This document shows, in pieces, positions 13,157 through 23,927 of a DNA stretch of 64,000 nt. The position numbers and the translations under genes were made by a program. Numbering within the stretch: position 1 is the stretch's first letter; every line of letters starts with the position of its first letter. The notes below the pieces were generated by a model that was given only the letters and a program-made list of their open reading frames with translations, had not been told where the DNA came from and did no database searches. Source of the stretch: Paludibacterium denitrificans (GTDB taxonomy: Bacteria > Pseudomonadota > Gammaproteobacteria > Burkholderiales > Chromobacteriaceae); assembly GCF_009707705.1 (NCBI RefSeq), contig NZ_WLYX01000001.1:2604001-2668000 (forward strand), given 5' to 3'.

Positions 13157-14169
13157 ATGTCTCACTCGATTCAGCTTGCCGTTGTTGGCGCCACTAGCCT
13201 GATTGGTCAGGCCATTCTCGACCTGTTGGCCGAACGCCAATTGCCATTGGCCCGGGTTTTTGCCGTGGATGGCGCGGAACATGATGGTGCCACCGTGTCA
13301 TACGGCAATCTGGAGCTGGATGTACACCCTATCGACGATTTCAACTTTGAAAATGTCGGCTTGGCCATTTTTGCAGCAGGTAGCGAATTGGCACGTCAAT
13401 ATGTGCCACAAGCGCGTGCGGCGGGTGCCAGCGTGGTTGATTTCAGTGCGGCCTTCCGTCAAAGTGACGCGGTGCCGCTGGTAATCCCGGCGATTAATGG
13501 CGAACAACTGCAGGAGTTGGCCGAAGCGGCATTGGTGGCTGCTCCCAACTGTACCGTAACCCCGCTGGCCTTGGCCTTGCAGCCATTACTGCCGCTCGGA
13601 CTGGAACGGTTGACGGTGTCCACCTATCAGTCAGTCTCCGGCATGGGGCAAGCGGCCATGGAAGAATTGGCCGAGCAGACCACCTCGCTGTTTTCCCAGC
13701 GTGATGCTGAACCAACATTGTTTCCCAAGCGCATTGCCTTCAATCTGCTGCCGCAAGTGGGTGAGCTGGACGAAAATGGCGTAGCCGAGGAGGAGCAGTC
13801 GGTCAGAGCTGAATTGCGACGGCTGTTCGATTTACCGCAACTGCCAATTGAAGCAACATGTGTCCGTGTGCCGGTATTTTTTGGTCATGCCTGGTCAGTC
13901 AGCGTCAAGCTTTCCCAGAATGTTGATCTTCAACAAATCCGTCAGCGCTTGCTTGCGGCAGGCTTGCAAGTGGTGAGTAGCCGGACCATGGCGGCTACAT
14001 TACCCCGATGGAAGCGACCGGCAATAACGGCATCTGGATCAGTCGGCTGCGCTACAACGATGATGTACTGTGTTTCTGGCTAAGCGCTGATAATGTCCGG
14101 GTGGGGGCGGCTCTCAACTGCGTATTGTTGGCCGAAGCCCTGCTGCAACAGGCAACGCAGGTGAAATAA
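13157..14169 (+). CDS. Second aspartate-semialdehyde dehydrogenase-family protein (USG-1 type), one apparent frame break
   Basis: About 337 residues. An N-terminal Rossmann domain (IQLAVVGATSLIGQAILDLL) is followed by an ASADH dimerisation domain. The active-site cysteine is retained in AAPNCTVTPLALAL, and the C-terminus shows GGYITPMEATGNNGIWISRLR. This family sits beside asd or truA in many proteobacteria, and its true role is unsettled. The frame breaks at about 13988, where SSQDHGGYITP would need CCAGG but CCGG is read. It starts 14 bases beyond the asd terminator. Confidence 0.82.
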
Positions 14170-14317
14170 AAAAAACGGTTCAGGAATCGGCTGGCTTTGT
14201 GGTTATGTAATCTAGCTAAAAATGATTCCCGGGCCTAATATGGCGATTAATCCCGATTTCCGTGCAAATCGGGACGTCATATCCAACAAGATCAATTCAA
14301 GTGCCGGAAGGTGGACA

Positions 14318-16696
14318 GTGAGAAATCAGGCTAAATTGAAGCTCAGCGTGCTGGCAGTGGCTATGGTGTGCTCGGCACACGTCTGGGCAGGTCTCGGGAA
14401 AATCAGTGTCAAATCCCATCTGGGTGATCCGTTCCGCGCCGATATCCTGTTGTCCGGTGTGCGTGGGGCCGATCTGGATGGCGCTCGGGTAGGTTTGGCA
14501 GACATCAATACCTTCCGTGACCTGAATGTCGATTATTCCGGCATCTTGTCTTCACTGCGTTTTTCTTTGGTACGCGGCGCCAATGGCGCAGCGATTCGCG
14601 TTTCATCTTCTGCGCCGATCAACGAGCCTTATTTGCGTTTTGTGGTAGAGGCCAGAACTTCGGCTGGTCGTTCCGTACGCGAATATACCGTGCTGCTTGA
14701 TCCTGCAGATTACTCCAGCGGCAGCAGCGGTCGTGGCATTGTTCAGGATTTGCCGCGCTATGCGGATGACAACCTGTCGCGCCAATATCGTCGGCCTGTC
14801 GCTCGGGCAAACCACCGTATTGAGCTGCCGGGAACCATGCGCACGACACCGGGCATGACGTTGCGCAGCTTGGCATCACAAGTAAAGCCTGGCGTGTCGC
14901 TCAATCAGACCATGGCTGCCATTGTGCAAGCCAACCCTCAGGCCTTTATTGATGGCAACCCGGACCGGATGAGAGCTGGGGTGGCGATCAAGGTGCCCTC
15001 GGCTGGAAAAATCAAGACGCTGGCGAATAACCGTCCCGCTGGCACACTGAGTCAGGCACGCTCCTCGACCGCTGAGACCGCACAGCTTCCGGCAGTGGTA
15101 TCGCCAGAAGCGAAAGCGGGTTCCCGCAAAGGTGGCGATGTACTCAAACTGGTGCCAGCTGAAACTGGTGGCGCAGCCGACAGCAAGTTGTCTGACTTGC
15201 AACGTCAGGTAGCCATGCGCGAACAGTCGCTCAAGGATGCGGAAGCCCGGATCAGTGCACTGGAAGAAAAACTTAAAGCCCTGCAGACGGGCAAGCCGAT
15301 GGCTGAAGCCGCCTCGGCCCCTGCTGCACTGAATGTTCCGGTGCAGGCGGCAAGCACTCCTGCTGTTCATAAACCGGCTGCGACGCCGCTTACCACCCGA
15401 AAAAACAAGTTACTGCTCCAGCTGCTCCGGCTCAGCGTTCCCTGGCTGGATGCCCTGTTGGATAACCTGCCCCTGATCGGCGGTGGTGTGGGGGCGGTTG
15501 GTCTGTTGGCGGCATTGGGGATTATGGTCACTCTATGCCGTAAATCGGCCGGTGATGGCTTAAACCTGCCAACACAAGGCGCTGGAGCTGTGCTGGGACG
15601 CGATGCCATTACCAATATCCATTCTGGACAGGCGTCCGCCGTGGGTGGTCACTCTTTCATGAGTAACTTCACACAGGCATCGGGCGCCATTGATGCGGCG
15701 GAAGTCGATCCAGTGGCCGAAGCCGAGGTTTACATGGCTTACGGGCGCGATGCCCGAGCCGAGGAAATCCTCAAGGATGCCTTGAACAAGGATCCTGCGC
15801 GTCATGAAGTCCGCCTCAAATTGATGGAAATTTATGCGGCGCGCCCTGACGTAGCCAGTTTCGAAAAATTGGCCAAAGAACTGCATGTGGCAACCGATGG
15901 CCGCGGAGCCTTGTGGGCCAAGGCTGCCGCCTTGGGGCTGGGGCTGGACCCGGCTAATCCTCTCTATCAGACTTCGTCTGAAGCGGGGAGTGCCGAGCAA
16001 GCGGCTACAGCGGCTCCGGCCATTGACCTCGATCAGGAACTGTTTGGCGCCCTGGATGCTGCTGCTGAAGTACCCGCAGAAGCTCCGGCGGAGCCACGGC
16101 TGGAAGACATGGTGGGTGCCACCACTCCAGCCAGTGACGCTGCGGATGAAAATGATCCGTTGCGGGCGGCATTACTGGAAACGCCAACTAGCCCGGAAGT
16201 TAGCACCGAACCAGAACCGGTGGCTCAGAATGACAACATGCTGGACTTCGATATCGAATCGTTGCTGGCTCCTGCAGCTGAATCGACTGTTGCACCGGCC
16301 GAACCGGTTGAGGAGAAGCCTGAGCCTGCCGCGGATAATCTGCTGGATTTCGACTTCAATCTTGAGTCATTGAATCAGGCTGCCGCTGCCGTGCAACCGG
16401 CAGATACGGAAGTCGGCATTCTGGAGGCTCCGCCGGAATCAGCCGATACGGCAGCAACCGGATTCGAATCTCTGTATCAAGAAGCTGCAACGCCTCCGGC
16501 AAGTGCCGCTACCCCGTCTCACGAGGGAATGACCGTGCTGGATGATCCGCTGTCCACCAAACTCGATTTGGCCAAAGTGTACCTTGACATGGGCGACCGT
16601 GATGGCGCGCGTGAAGTATTGGAGGATTTGGTGAGTGAGGCTCAGGGTGCCTTGAAGGATGAGGCCCAAACGCTGCTGACCAAAATCAGCACTTAA
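14318..16696 (+). CDS. fimV: FimV-family peptidoglycan-binding inner membrane protein (copy 1)
   Basis: About 792 residues, unbroken. A signal peptide (LKLSVLAVAMVCSAHVWA) is followed by the FimV N-terminal module AGLGKISVKSHLGDPFRADI and a LysM-like region (TPGMTLRSLASQVKPGVSL). A coiled coil around DLQRQVAMREQSLKDAEARI and a transmembrane helix (LIGGGVGAVGLLAALGIMVTL) come next. The cytoplasmic part is acidic and Ala/Pro-rich, with TPR-like EAEVYMAYGRDARAEEILKD and the C-terminal FimV motif TKLDLAKVYLDMGDRDGARE. FimV organises polar type IV pili and chemosensory machinery. I chose GTG at 14318 after GGAAGG; an in-frame ATG at 14222 would add 32 residues before the signal peptide. Confidence 0.85.
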   Translation: MRNQAKLKLSVLAVAMVCSAHVWAGLGKISVKSHLGDPFRADILLSGVRGADLDGARVGLADINTFRDLNVDYSGILSSLRFSLVRGANGAAIRVSSSAPINEPYLRFVVEARTSAGRSVREYTVLLDPADYSSGSSGRGIVQDLPRYADDNLSRQYRRPVARANHRIELPGTMRTTPGMTLRSLASQVKPGVSLNQTMAAIVQANPQAFIDGNPDRMRAGVAIKVPSAGKIKTLANNRPAGTLSQARSSTAETAQLPAVVSPEAKAGSRKGGDVLKLVPAETGGAADSKLSDLQRQVAMREQSLKDAEARISALEEKLKALQTGKPMAEAASAPAALNVPVQAASTPAVHKPAATPLTTRKNKLLLQLLRLSVPWLDALLDNLPLIGGGVGAVGLLAALGIMVTLCRKSAGDGLNLPTQGAGAVLGRDAITNIHSGQASAVGGHSFMSNFTQASGAIDAAEVDPVAEAEVYMAYGRDARAEEILKDALNKDPARHEVRLKLMEIYAARPDVASFEKLAKELHVATDGRGALWAKAAALGLGLDPANPLYQTSSEAGSAEQAATAAPAIDLDQELFGALDAAAEVPAEAPAEPRLEDMVGATTPASDAADENDPLRAALLETPTSPEVSTEPEPVAQNDNMLDFDIESLLAPAAESTVAPAEPVEEKPEPAADNLLDFDFNLESLNQAAAAVQPADTEVGILEAPPESADTAATGFESLYQEAATPPASAATPSHEGMTVLDDPLSTKLDLAKVYLDMGDRDGAREVLEDLVSEAQGALKDEAQTLLTKIST

Positions 16697-16782
16697 ATCG
16701 GTGATGCGGCCAATATGGCAGGGTTCAGGGAGAGGTGACAGCTCTCCCGCTGTTGTCTTGGCGCAGGCTGTTGGAATTAACG

Positions 16783-19207
16783 ATGTCAAAGCATAAGTTG
16801 GTGCCGCTGGCCGTCATAATGATGGCCTTGGGGGCGACGCCGGCGCTGGCTGGTCTGGGTCCGATCAAGGTGCTTTCGTCAGCAGGCGAGGCGTTTGAGG
16901 CGGAGATTCCAGTTCTGGATGAAAATCCGCAGGGCGCTGTGGTTGTCCGTCTGGCGGATCGTAATCATTATTCCTTGATCGCTCCCTACACGATTTCGGC
17001 GGAACGCCTGCATTTTTCTTTGCTGCGCCGTGCTGATGGTGTGGTCAGTAAGGTGCGGGTGAGTGGCCCGAGCGACTTTCCTGAACCGCTGTTAAATTTT
17101 GCGGTGGAGATGAGCTGGCCTGCGGGCCGGGTAGTGCGCGAGTTTGAGGTGGACTACCTGCGTGATGGCCCACATCACAAGAAAAAATCCCCGATCCATG
17201 ATGATAACGGCAAAAAGCTGTGCCGGTGGAACCGGTCCATCGACTGGATAACCTCGGCTTGGGAGAGCTAACGGTCAAGTCGCGGCTTGGTGAACCCATG
17301 TTGGCCGAATTGGAACTGTTTGGCTCAGCGTTGCGACCGGACAAGGCATTGCATGTTGCGGTGTTCGCCGATTCTCCAGTCGAGAACGCTTCCCCTAGCG
17401 CGGCCCAGCGTCATTGGAGTGCCTCGGTGACGCACCGATTGCTCAAACGGGCATCTGGGCATTTTGTGTTGCAACTCCGCTCCAGCGAGCCAGTGACTGA
17501 CCCCGTTCTTGCTTTCCGTCTGGAAGTGGCAATTGCCAACGTGAAAGCCCAAAAGCAATTCTTGCTGCTGCTGGAACCGCAAGTAGAGAGCCACCGCGCA
17601 CCTGATGCCAACAAACATGTCGCACGGCGCTCACGGCCGGTGTCTCATGGTGTCAATCATGGGCTGAAAGCCTATCGTGTGGTGCAAGGCGATACACTGT
17701 CTTCCATTGCCCAGCGTATCAAAGGGCACGGTACGGTTGTTGATATTGTCCGTCAGCTCTATCGAGCCAACCCACAAGCCTTTGCGAATAGCAGTCCCAA
17801 TAGTCTGCAAGCCGGTGCCCTGTTGCACTATCCTGCCGAGTGGGGCTTGCCGGAAACCTATCTGGTGACGCCTGAGGCTGAGCGTCATGCGTCTGCCGCT
17901 ACCGCGCCAGCAGCGAAAATCAGTGCGGCGTCAGCCGCTACGGTTGGCAGTAGGTCGGCATCCCAACCCCATGCTGCAGCATCAATCACCAAACCACTAT
18001 CAGTTCCGGTCGCTACGCTTGAACAGCAGTTGAAGCAACAGGACAAGGTGCTGGAACGGGTCGGGGCCAAAGCCGGGATTCTGGAAGATCGCTTGCGCAA
18101 ACTGTCTGTGGCTGAATCTCGGCCAGCCTCATCTGCTGTTGCCTCTGCCGGTTCGGTTGCTCCGGCTCCGGTTGCCATGGCGAGACCAAGCACCCCACCG
18201 GCCAAACCTGTTGCGGCATCCATGCCATCCACCCAGCCGGTATTGGATGACGACGACCATCGCATGTTATACGGCGGTGCGGCGGCAACAACATTATTGG
18301 CTGCCTTGCTGTTGCTGCGCCAGCGGCAGAAAAAGCGTGCCGTTGCCGGTCTTGCCGCAGCGGGTCAGGCATCGTCGAGCGGGAAGGGTGAATCGTTGCA
18401 TGGTGCCTCGCTGTTCTTTGAGGGGGATAACCTGTCTGGCAGCGAGTTGGTTGAGTTGACCGGAGACGATCCGATCGCTGAAGCGGAAGTCTATATGGCT
18501 TACGGACGGACTGATCAGGCGTTGGAGGTGTTGCGGGAAGGGCTGGTTCGTGAGCCGCTGCGTCAGGACTTACGCTACAAGCTGTTGGAAGTGTTGGCGG
18601 CGCAGCCAGATCTGGATGTGTTTATTGCCGAAGCGACCTCGGCCAAAGGGATTTTGGGTCATAGTGGTTTGCTCTGGCAGCGTGTCTGTGAACTGGGCCA
18701 GAAGGTGGCTCCGGATCATCCGCTGTTTGTATTGCTTAAGCAATGCCGATGTCTGAGGCGGTAAGCCTGGCTGAAGCCGCATCCGTGCGGGTGCCCGAAC
18801 CGGTTGTCGTCAAGCCCTCAAGGTTGGCCGAATTACCGAAAGGTAATGATGAACTCGCCAGCGTGCAGCCAGTGCCTGCTGTTGCACCAGCGCTGCCTGT
18901 TGAAGTAGAGGCAGATCAGGTTACGCCGTCAGTCGTGCCCGTTGCTGCTGAGTTGGCGCAACCTTCGGTGGTGCCGCCCGCTGCGTTTGAAAACAAGCCC
19001 GCAGCAGAATACGAAACTGAAGAATCGTTGCCTCATCCATCGACCGCAGCGGGAACTGTAATCACTGGTGCCGCTATCACCACGCCAGCGGGGGACCCCG
19101 AGATGTCCGAGATCGATGCCAAATTGGAATTGGCCAAACTCTATCGGGAAATGGGTGACAACGATGCCGCGTTGGCGTTGATGGCGGAAATTGGCGCTCA
19201 GTGGTAG
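16783..19207 (+). CDS. FimV-family protein (copy 2), with two apparent frame breaks
   Basis: About 807 residues after joining frames. A signal peptide (VPLAVIMMALGATPALA) leads to AGLGPIKVLSSAGEAFEAEI. A second FimV-type N-terminal signature, LGELTVKSRLGEPMLAELEL, appears about 145 residues later, so the periplasmic module looks duplicated. Then come a real LysM (KAYRVVQGDTLSSIAQRIKG), a coiled coil, a transmembrane helix (MLYGGAAATTLLAALLLL), the TPR-like EAEVYMAYGRTDQALEVLRE and a C-terminal IDAKLELAKLYREMGDNDAA. Breaks are at about 17216 (an A run) and about 18738, where VLPAMPM demands GCCGGC and GCTTAAGC is read. Tandem with copy 1 and about 86 bases apart. Confidence 0.82.
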
Positions 19208-19470
19208 CTGTGCTTTCTTGCTGGCTGGTGGACTCCCTCATCGCGCCAGCTTTATCAGCCTGGAATCATGGTGGACGTTGTTCTCCTTATTTGGGGAAAA
19301 TAGCACCGTTGTGCAGTCGCTGATGCGCTGTGCAGCGCGACTTGCTATGCGTGGTGGCGTAATCCAATGGCGCATTACCCGCCAGATAAGGTAGAGTTAA
19401 AGCTTTGCGCGGAGAGGGCGGCGACGGTAACCTCTGCATCAAAACCGGGTAAAGCAATGAAAGTGTGGGT

Positions 19471-20260
19471 ATGAGAATCGCGCTGGGGCTGGAATATGAT
19501 GGCCGCGCATTTGCTTAAGCTGGCAGTCACAGCCGCATGGTAATACGGTACAAGACCGGCTCAATCTGGCCGTGAGTGCGATTGCCAGCGAACCCGTCAC
19601 GACGGTGGCGGCAGGTCGTACCGATGCTGGCGTACATGCCTCGATGCAGGTTGTTCATTTTGACACCACGGCACAACGTTCACTGAATGCCCGGGTTCGT
19701 GGGGTCAATGCCTTGTTACCGCCAGAGGTGGCCGTGGTGTGGTCGCGCGAGGTGGATGATTCGTTTCATGCGCGTTTCTCGGCGTTTTCCCGTTCATATA
19801 GTTATTTCCTGCTGACCCACCCGGTACGTCCTTGTCTGCTCGCGGGTAAGCTCGGTTGGTTTCATCAAGAGTTGGACCGGCGGCCATGCGCGATGCGGCT
19901 GGTTATCTGTTGGGTGAGCATGATTTTTCCAGCTTTCGCGCGGCGGAGTGTCAGGCAAAATCACCGGTCAAACATTTGCAGCGACTGGACATCACCGAGC
20001 AGGACGGGCTGATTCGTTTCGACCTGTTGGCCAATGCCTTCTTGCATCACATGGTGCGCAATCTGGTCGGCGCTTTGGTCTATGTCGGCAAGGGCGCGTT
20101 GTCGCCGCAAGGGTTGGCCGAACTGCTGGCCGCGCGCCAGCGTACCAAGGCGCCGCCGACTTTCATGCCGGATGGCCTGTATCTGACCGGCGTGGGTTAT
20201 CCCGAAAACTTTGATTTGCCTTCGCACTCCAGTGCGGCACGGCTGGCATTATGGAGGTGA
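19471..20260 (+). CDS. truA: tRNA pseudouridine(38-40) synthase, with two apparent frame breaks
   Basis: About 263 residues. It begins [14 protein letters not shown]. The catalytic aspartate lies in [19 protein letters not shown]-terminal signatures are [19 protein letters not shown] and [19 protein letters not shown]. Breaks lie at 19506, where GRAFAGWQSQPHG demands GCCGGC but GCTTAAGC is read, and at about 19874, where an expected CCTGG reads CCGG. The 263 bases upstream hold no recognisable gene. The stop overlaps the trpF start region, so truA and trpF are probably coupled. Confidence 0.92.
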
Positions 20261-20886
20261 ATGTGCGTCCGCGTATCAAGATCTGCGGTATTACCCGCCC
20301 GGAGGATGGCGTCGCGGCCGCTCGTCTGGGTGCCGATGCCATCGGTCTGGTGTTTTATGACAAAAGCCCGCGTCACGTTACCTTGGAGCAGGCGCGGGCG
20401 GTGATTGCCGCACTGCCGCCGTTTGTCACGGTGGTGGCTTTGTTTGTTGACCCGTCTCGTGCATGTGTGGAGCAGGTGCTTGCCGCCTGCGCGATTGACG
20501 TTTTGCAGTTTCATGGTGACGAGACGGCGGATTTCTGTCGCTCGTTTCATCGCCCCTATCTCAAGGCGGTACGCGTACGGCCGGGTGTGGATTTGCTAGA
20601 ATGGTCGGCTCGGTATCCGGATGCGCGGGGTTTGTTGACCGATGCCTTTGTCGATGGCGCACATGGCGGAACCGGAACGACCTTTGACTGGACCTTGCTA
20701 CCGGAGCAGCTGCCACTGCCGCTGATCCTGTCTGGCGGGCTGGACGAACATAATGTGGCCGAAGCGGTGCGCCGGGTGGCGCCTGCAGCGGTTGACGTTT
20801 CCAGCGGAGTGGAAGCGTCCAAGGGAATCAAGGATGCAGCCAGAATGGCTGCGTTTATATCAGGAGCAAGGCATGGATCAGTATGA
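20251..20886 (+). CDS. trpF: Phosphoribosylanthranilate isomerase
   Basis: 211 residues, TIM-barrel, intact. It catalyses the third committed step of tryptophan synthesis. Signatures are [29 protein letters not shown] (catalytic Cys), [26 protein letters not shown] (catalytic Asp region) and [15 protein letters not shown] with [15 protein letters not shown]. The ATG at 20251 overlaps the truA stop; the GTG at 20263 is an alternative start. It overlaps trpB by 13 bases. Confidence 0.95.
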   Translation: MEVNVRPRIKICGITRPEDGVAAARLGADAIGLVFYDKSPRHVTLEQARAVIAALPPFVTVVALFVDPSRACVEQVLAACAIDVLQFHGDETADFCRSFHRPYLKAVRVRPGVDLLEWSARYPDARGLLTDAFVDGAHGGTGTTFDWTLLPEQLPLPLILSGGLDEHNVAEAVRRVAPAAVDVSSGVEASKGIKDAARMAAFISGARHGSV

Positions 20887-22069
20887 TCTTCCGGACGCCC
20901 GCGGCCATTTCGGCCCATATGGCGGCGTCTATGTCGCCGAAACGCTGATGGCGGCACTTGAAGAATTGAAAGCAGAATACGCACGTGCCAAGGCCGACCC
21001 GGCCTTCTGGGAAGAATATCGCTACGAGCTGAAGCACTATGTTGGTAAGCCTTCACCGGTTTATCACGCCAAACGCTGGTCGGAATTGCTGGGTGGTGCG
21101 CAGATTTACTTCAAGCGAGAAGACCTGAACCACACTGGCGCGCACAAGATCAACAACACCATCGGCCAAGCCTTGTTGGCCCGCCGCATGGGCAAGAAGC
21201 GGGTGATTGCGGAAACCGGTGCCGGTCAGCATGGCGTGGCCTCGGCCACAGTGGCAGCGCGCTATGGCATGGAATGCGTGGTGTACATGGGGGCAGAGGA
21301 CGTCAAGCGTCAGTCGCCCAATGTGTATCGCATGAAGCTGCTGGGTGCCACGGTGGTGCCGGTTGAGTCGGGCTCGAAAACCCTGAAGGATGCGCTCAAT
21401 GAAGCGATGCGTGACTGGGTGACCAACGTTGACAGTACGTTCTACATTCTTGGTACAGCCAGCCCCGCATCCCTATCCGATGCTGGTGCGCGACTTCCAG
21501 TCAGTGATTGGCGAAGAAGCCAAGGTGCAGATGCCGGAGATGATCGGCCGTCAGCCAGATGTGGTGGTGGCCTGTGTTGGCGGTGGCTCCAACGCCATCG
21601 GCATGTTCTATCCGTATGTGGGCGTGGACGGTGTGCGGCTGGTTGGCGTTGAAGCCGGTGGCCCGGGAGTCTCCAGTGGCAAGCATGCGGCCCCGTTGTC
21701 GGCCGGAACGCCGGGTGTGCTGCATGGCTTCAAGAGCTACCTGATGCAGGACGAGAACGGCCAGATTATTGAAACCCATTCGGTTTCGGCCGGGCTGGAT
21801 TACCCCGGTGTCGGTCCTGAACACAGTTACCTCAAGGACATTGGCCGGGCGGAGTACGAAGCCGTCAACGACGATGAGGCGCTCAAGGCGTTCCACGATT
21901 GTTGTCACTTTGAGGGCATCATCCCGGCACTGGAGTCCAGCCATGCCACGGCCGGGCCGCCAAAACGGCGCCCACTATGCGCAAGGATCAGGTGATTCTG
22001 GTGAATTTGTCCGGCCGTGGTGACAAGGATATCAATACGGTTGCCGCGCTGTCCGGCATCAGCTTGTAA
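20874..22069 (+). CDS. trpB: Tryptophan synthase beta chain, with two apparent frame breaks
   Basis: About 398 residues. This PLP enzyme condenses indole and serine. It begins [25 protein letters not shown]. The PLP lysine is in [14 protein letters not shown], the phosphate loop in [14 protein letters not shown], and [17 protein letters not shown] is typical. Breaks occur at about 21457 (LGTAGPHPYP demands GCCGGC, text has GCCAGCC) and about 21952 (an expected CCTGG in SSHATAWAAKTAP reads CCGG). It is followed nine bases later by trpA. Confidence 0.95.
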
Positions 22070-22078
22070 GAGGAACGC

Positions 22079-22868
22079 ATGTCACGTATTGCCAACTGTT
22101 TTGCTGCCCTGAACGGCAAGAAGGCGCTGATTCCCTTCATTACGGCGGGTGATCCGCAGCCAGCGGTTACCGTCGAACTGATGCACGGTCTGGTAGATGG
22201 TGGTGCCGATATCATTGAACTGGGTGTGCCGTTTTCCGACCCGATGGCCGATGGCCCGGTGATCCAGCGTGCGTCGGAGCGGGCTCTGGCTCACCGCGTG
22301 GGGTTGAAGAATGTACTGGAGATGGTGGCGGAATTCCGTCAGCGTAACAACACCACTCCGGTGGTGCTGATGGGCTATCTCAATCCGGTTTGCGCCATGG
22401 GGTATACCCGCTTTGCCGAGCAGGCCAAGGCGGCTAAGCGTGGATGGTGTCCTGACGGTGGATTGTCCGCCGGAAGAAGCGCCCGAGTTGTCTGCCGCGC
22501 TGACTGGCGCCGGGCTGGATCCGGTGTTCCTGATCGCGCCGACCACTCCGCTGGAACGTGTCAAGGAAATTGCCCGCCATGCCCGTGGTTATGTCTACTA
22601 TGTGTCGCTAAAAGGCGTGACGGGTGCGGGAAATCTGGACATTGACGACGTAGCGCGTAAAATTGCCGCCCTTAGAGAATATATTCAGGTCCCTATCGGC
22701 GTCGGTTTTGGTATTCGCGACGGTGCCACGGCCAAGGCAATCTCGGTTACGGCCGATGCGGTGGTGGTAGGGAGCCGACTGGTTCAGGAAATCGAGGCGG
22801 CAACACCTGAAACTGCCAAAGAGCGGTTGACCCGATTAGTGGCGGAACTGAAAACCGCCATCCTTTGA
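22079..22868 (+). CDS. trpA: Tryptophan synthase alpha chain, with one apparent frame break
   Basis: About 263 residues. It cleaves indole-3-glycerol phosphate and passes indole to TrpB. Catalytic Glu is in [20 protein letters not shown]; other signatures are [28 protein letters not shown] and [16 protein letters not shown]. The frame changes at 22434, where [14 protein letters not shown] requires GCCGGC but the text reads GCTAAGC. The gene ends in TGA at 22868. A small GGGGCATTTGCCCC stem and a GGGTTGGCCGAA repeat lie before accD. Confidence 0.94.
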
Positions 22869-22952
22869 GAACAGGCCATGCGGGGCATTTGCCCCGTTAA
22901 CGGATGTTCGGCCAACCCCGGTTGTGCCGGGCAGGATTAGCAAGGAGTCTGC

Positions 22953-23821
22953 ATGAGCTGGTTAAACAAGCTCCTCCCGCCAAAAATCAAGCGCGAAGGC
23001 CGCGCTGACAAACCGTCCTCCGTTCCGGAAGGTTTGTGGAGTAAGTGCCCGGCCTGTGAGGCCGTGCTGTATTACACCGATCTGGAAAGCAATCTGCAGG
23101 TTTGCCCCAAGTGCAATCATCACCATCCGGTGTCGGCACGTGAGCGTTTGAACCTGTTGCTGGATGAAGAAGGTCGCCACGAACTGGGCGCCGAAATTCG
23201 CCCGGTGGATATTCTGAAGTTCAAGGACAGCAAGAAATATCCGGATCGACTGACGGCAGCCAAGAGCAGCACCGGCGAAGACGATGCGCTGGTGGTGATG
23301 CAAGGCAGTATTCACGCCATTCCGGCGGTGGTGGCTGCTTTTGAATTCAAGTTTATTGGCGGCTCCATGGGTGCCGTAGTCGGCGAGCGCTTTGTGCGTG
23401 GCGTGCAGGCTGCGGTGGAGGCGCGCGCGCCGTTTATCTGCGTGGCGGCCTCCGGTGGTGCCCGTATGCAGGAAGGCCTTAATTCATTGATGCAGATGGC
23501 CAAGACCAGCGCCGCGCTGCAGCTGTTGACGGATGCCAAACTGCCGTTCATCTCGATCCTGACCGACCCGACCATGGGTGGGGTATCCGCCTCGTTTGCC
23601 TTCCGGGCGACGTGGTGATTGGTGAACCGGGCGCGCTGATTGGCTTTGCTTACCCGCGCGTGATTGAACAGACGGTACGTGAAACCTTGCCGGAAGGCTT
23701 CCAGCGGGCGGAGTTCCTGCTGGACAAAGGGGCGATCGACATGATCGTTGATCGTCGTCAGCTCAAGCGCAAGGTAGCCGAACTGGTGTCGATGTTGTTG
23801 CGGGCACCGGCTGTGGCCTGA
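22953..23821 (+). CDS. accD: Acetyl-CoA carboxylase carboxyltransferase subunit beta, one apparent frame break
   Basis: About 290 residues. With AccA it transfers the carboxyl group from biotin to acetyl-CoA for fatty acid synthesis. An N-terminal four-cysteine zinc ribbon ([18 protein letters not shown], then CPKCNHH) precedes the crotonase-like domain with [22 protein letters not shown] and [14 protein letters not shown]. The frame breaks at 23603, where [24 protein letters not shown] continuation needs CCTGG and CCGG is read. It is preceded by a good AAGGAG. It closes the trp block. Confidence 0.95.
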
Positions 23822-23843
23822 GCCTGATCTGCTTGTGTAAAGA

Positions 23844-23874
23844 AAAGCCCCGAGTCGATGCTCGGGGCTTTTTG
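23844..23874 (+). terminator. Rho-independent terminator after accD
   Basis: AAAGCCCCGAG (23844-23854) pairs with CTCGGGGCTTT (23861-23871) and a T run follows. It ends the truA-trpFBA-accD block. Confidence 0.92.
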
Positions 23875-23887
23875 TTGTGCCCATATC

Positions 23888-23915
23888 AGGTTGGCCGAAA
23901 CGTTTCGGCCAACTT
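23888..23915. repeat. Palindromic pair of DUS-like 12-mers between accD and serA
   Basis: AGGTTGGCCGAA (23888-23899) and TTCGGCCAACTT (23904-23915) are separated by four bases and form a near-perfect hairpin of about 13 bp. It lies between convergent accD and serA, 12 bases from the serA stop. This mirrors inverted DUS pairs that act as terminators in Neisseria. Confidence 0.85.
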
Positions 23916-23927
23916 GCTTAGCATCCA

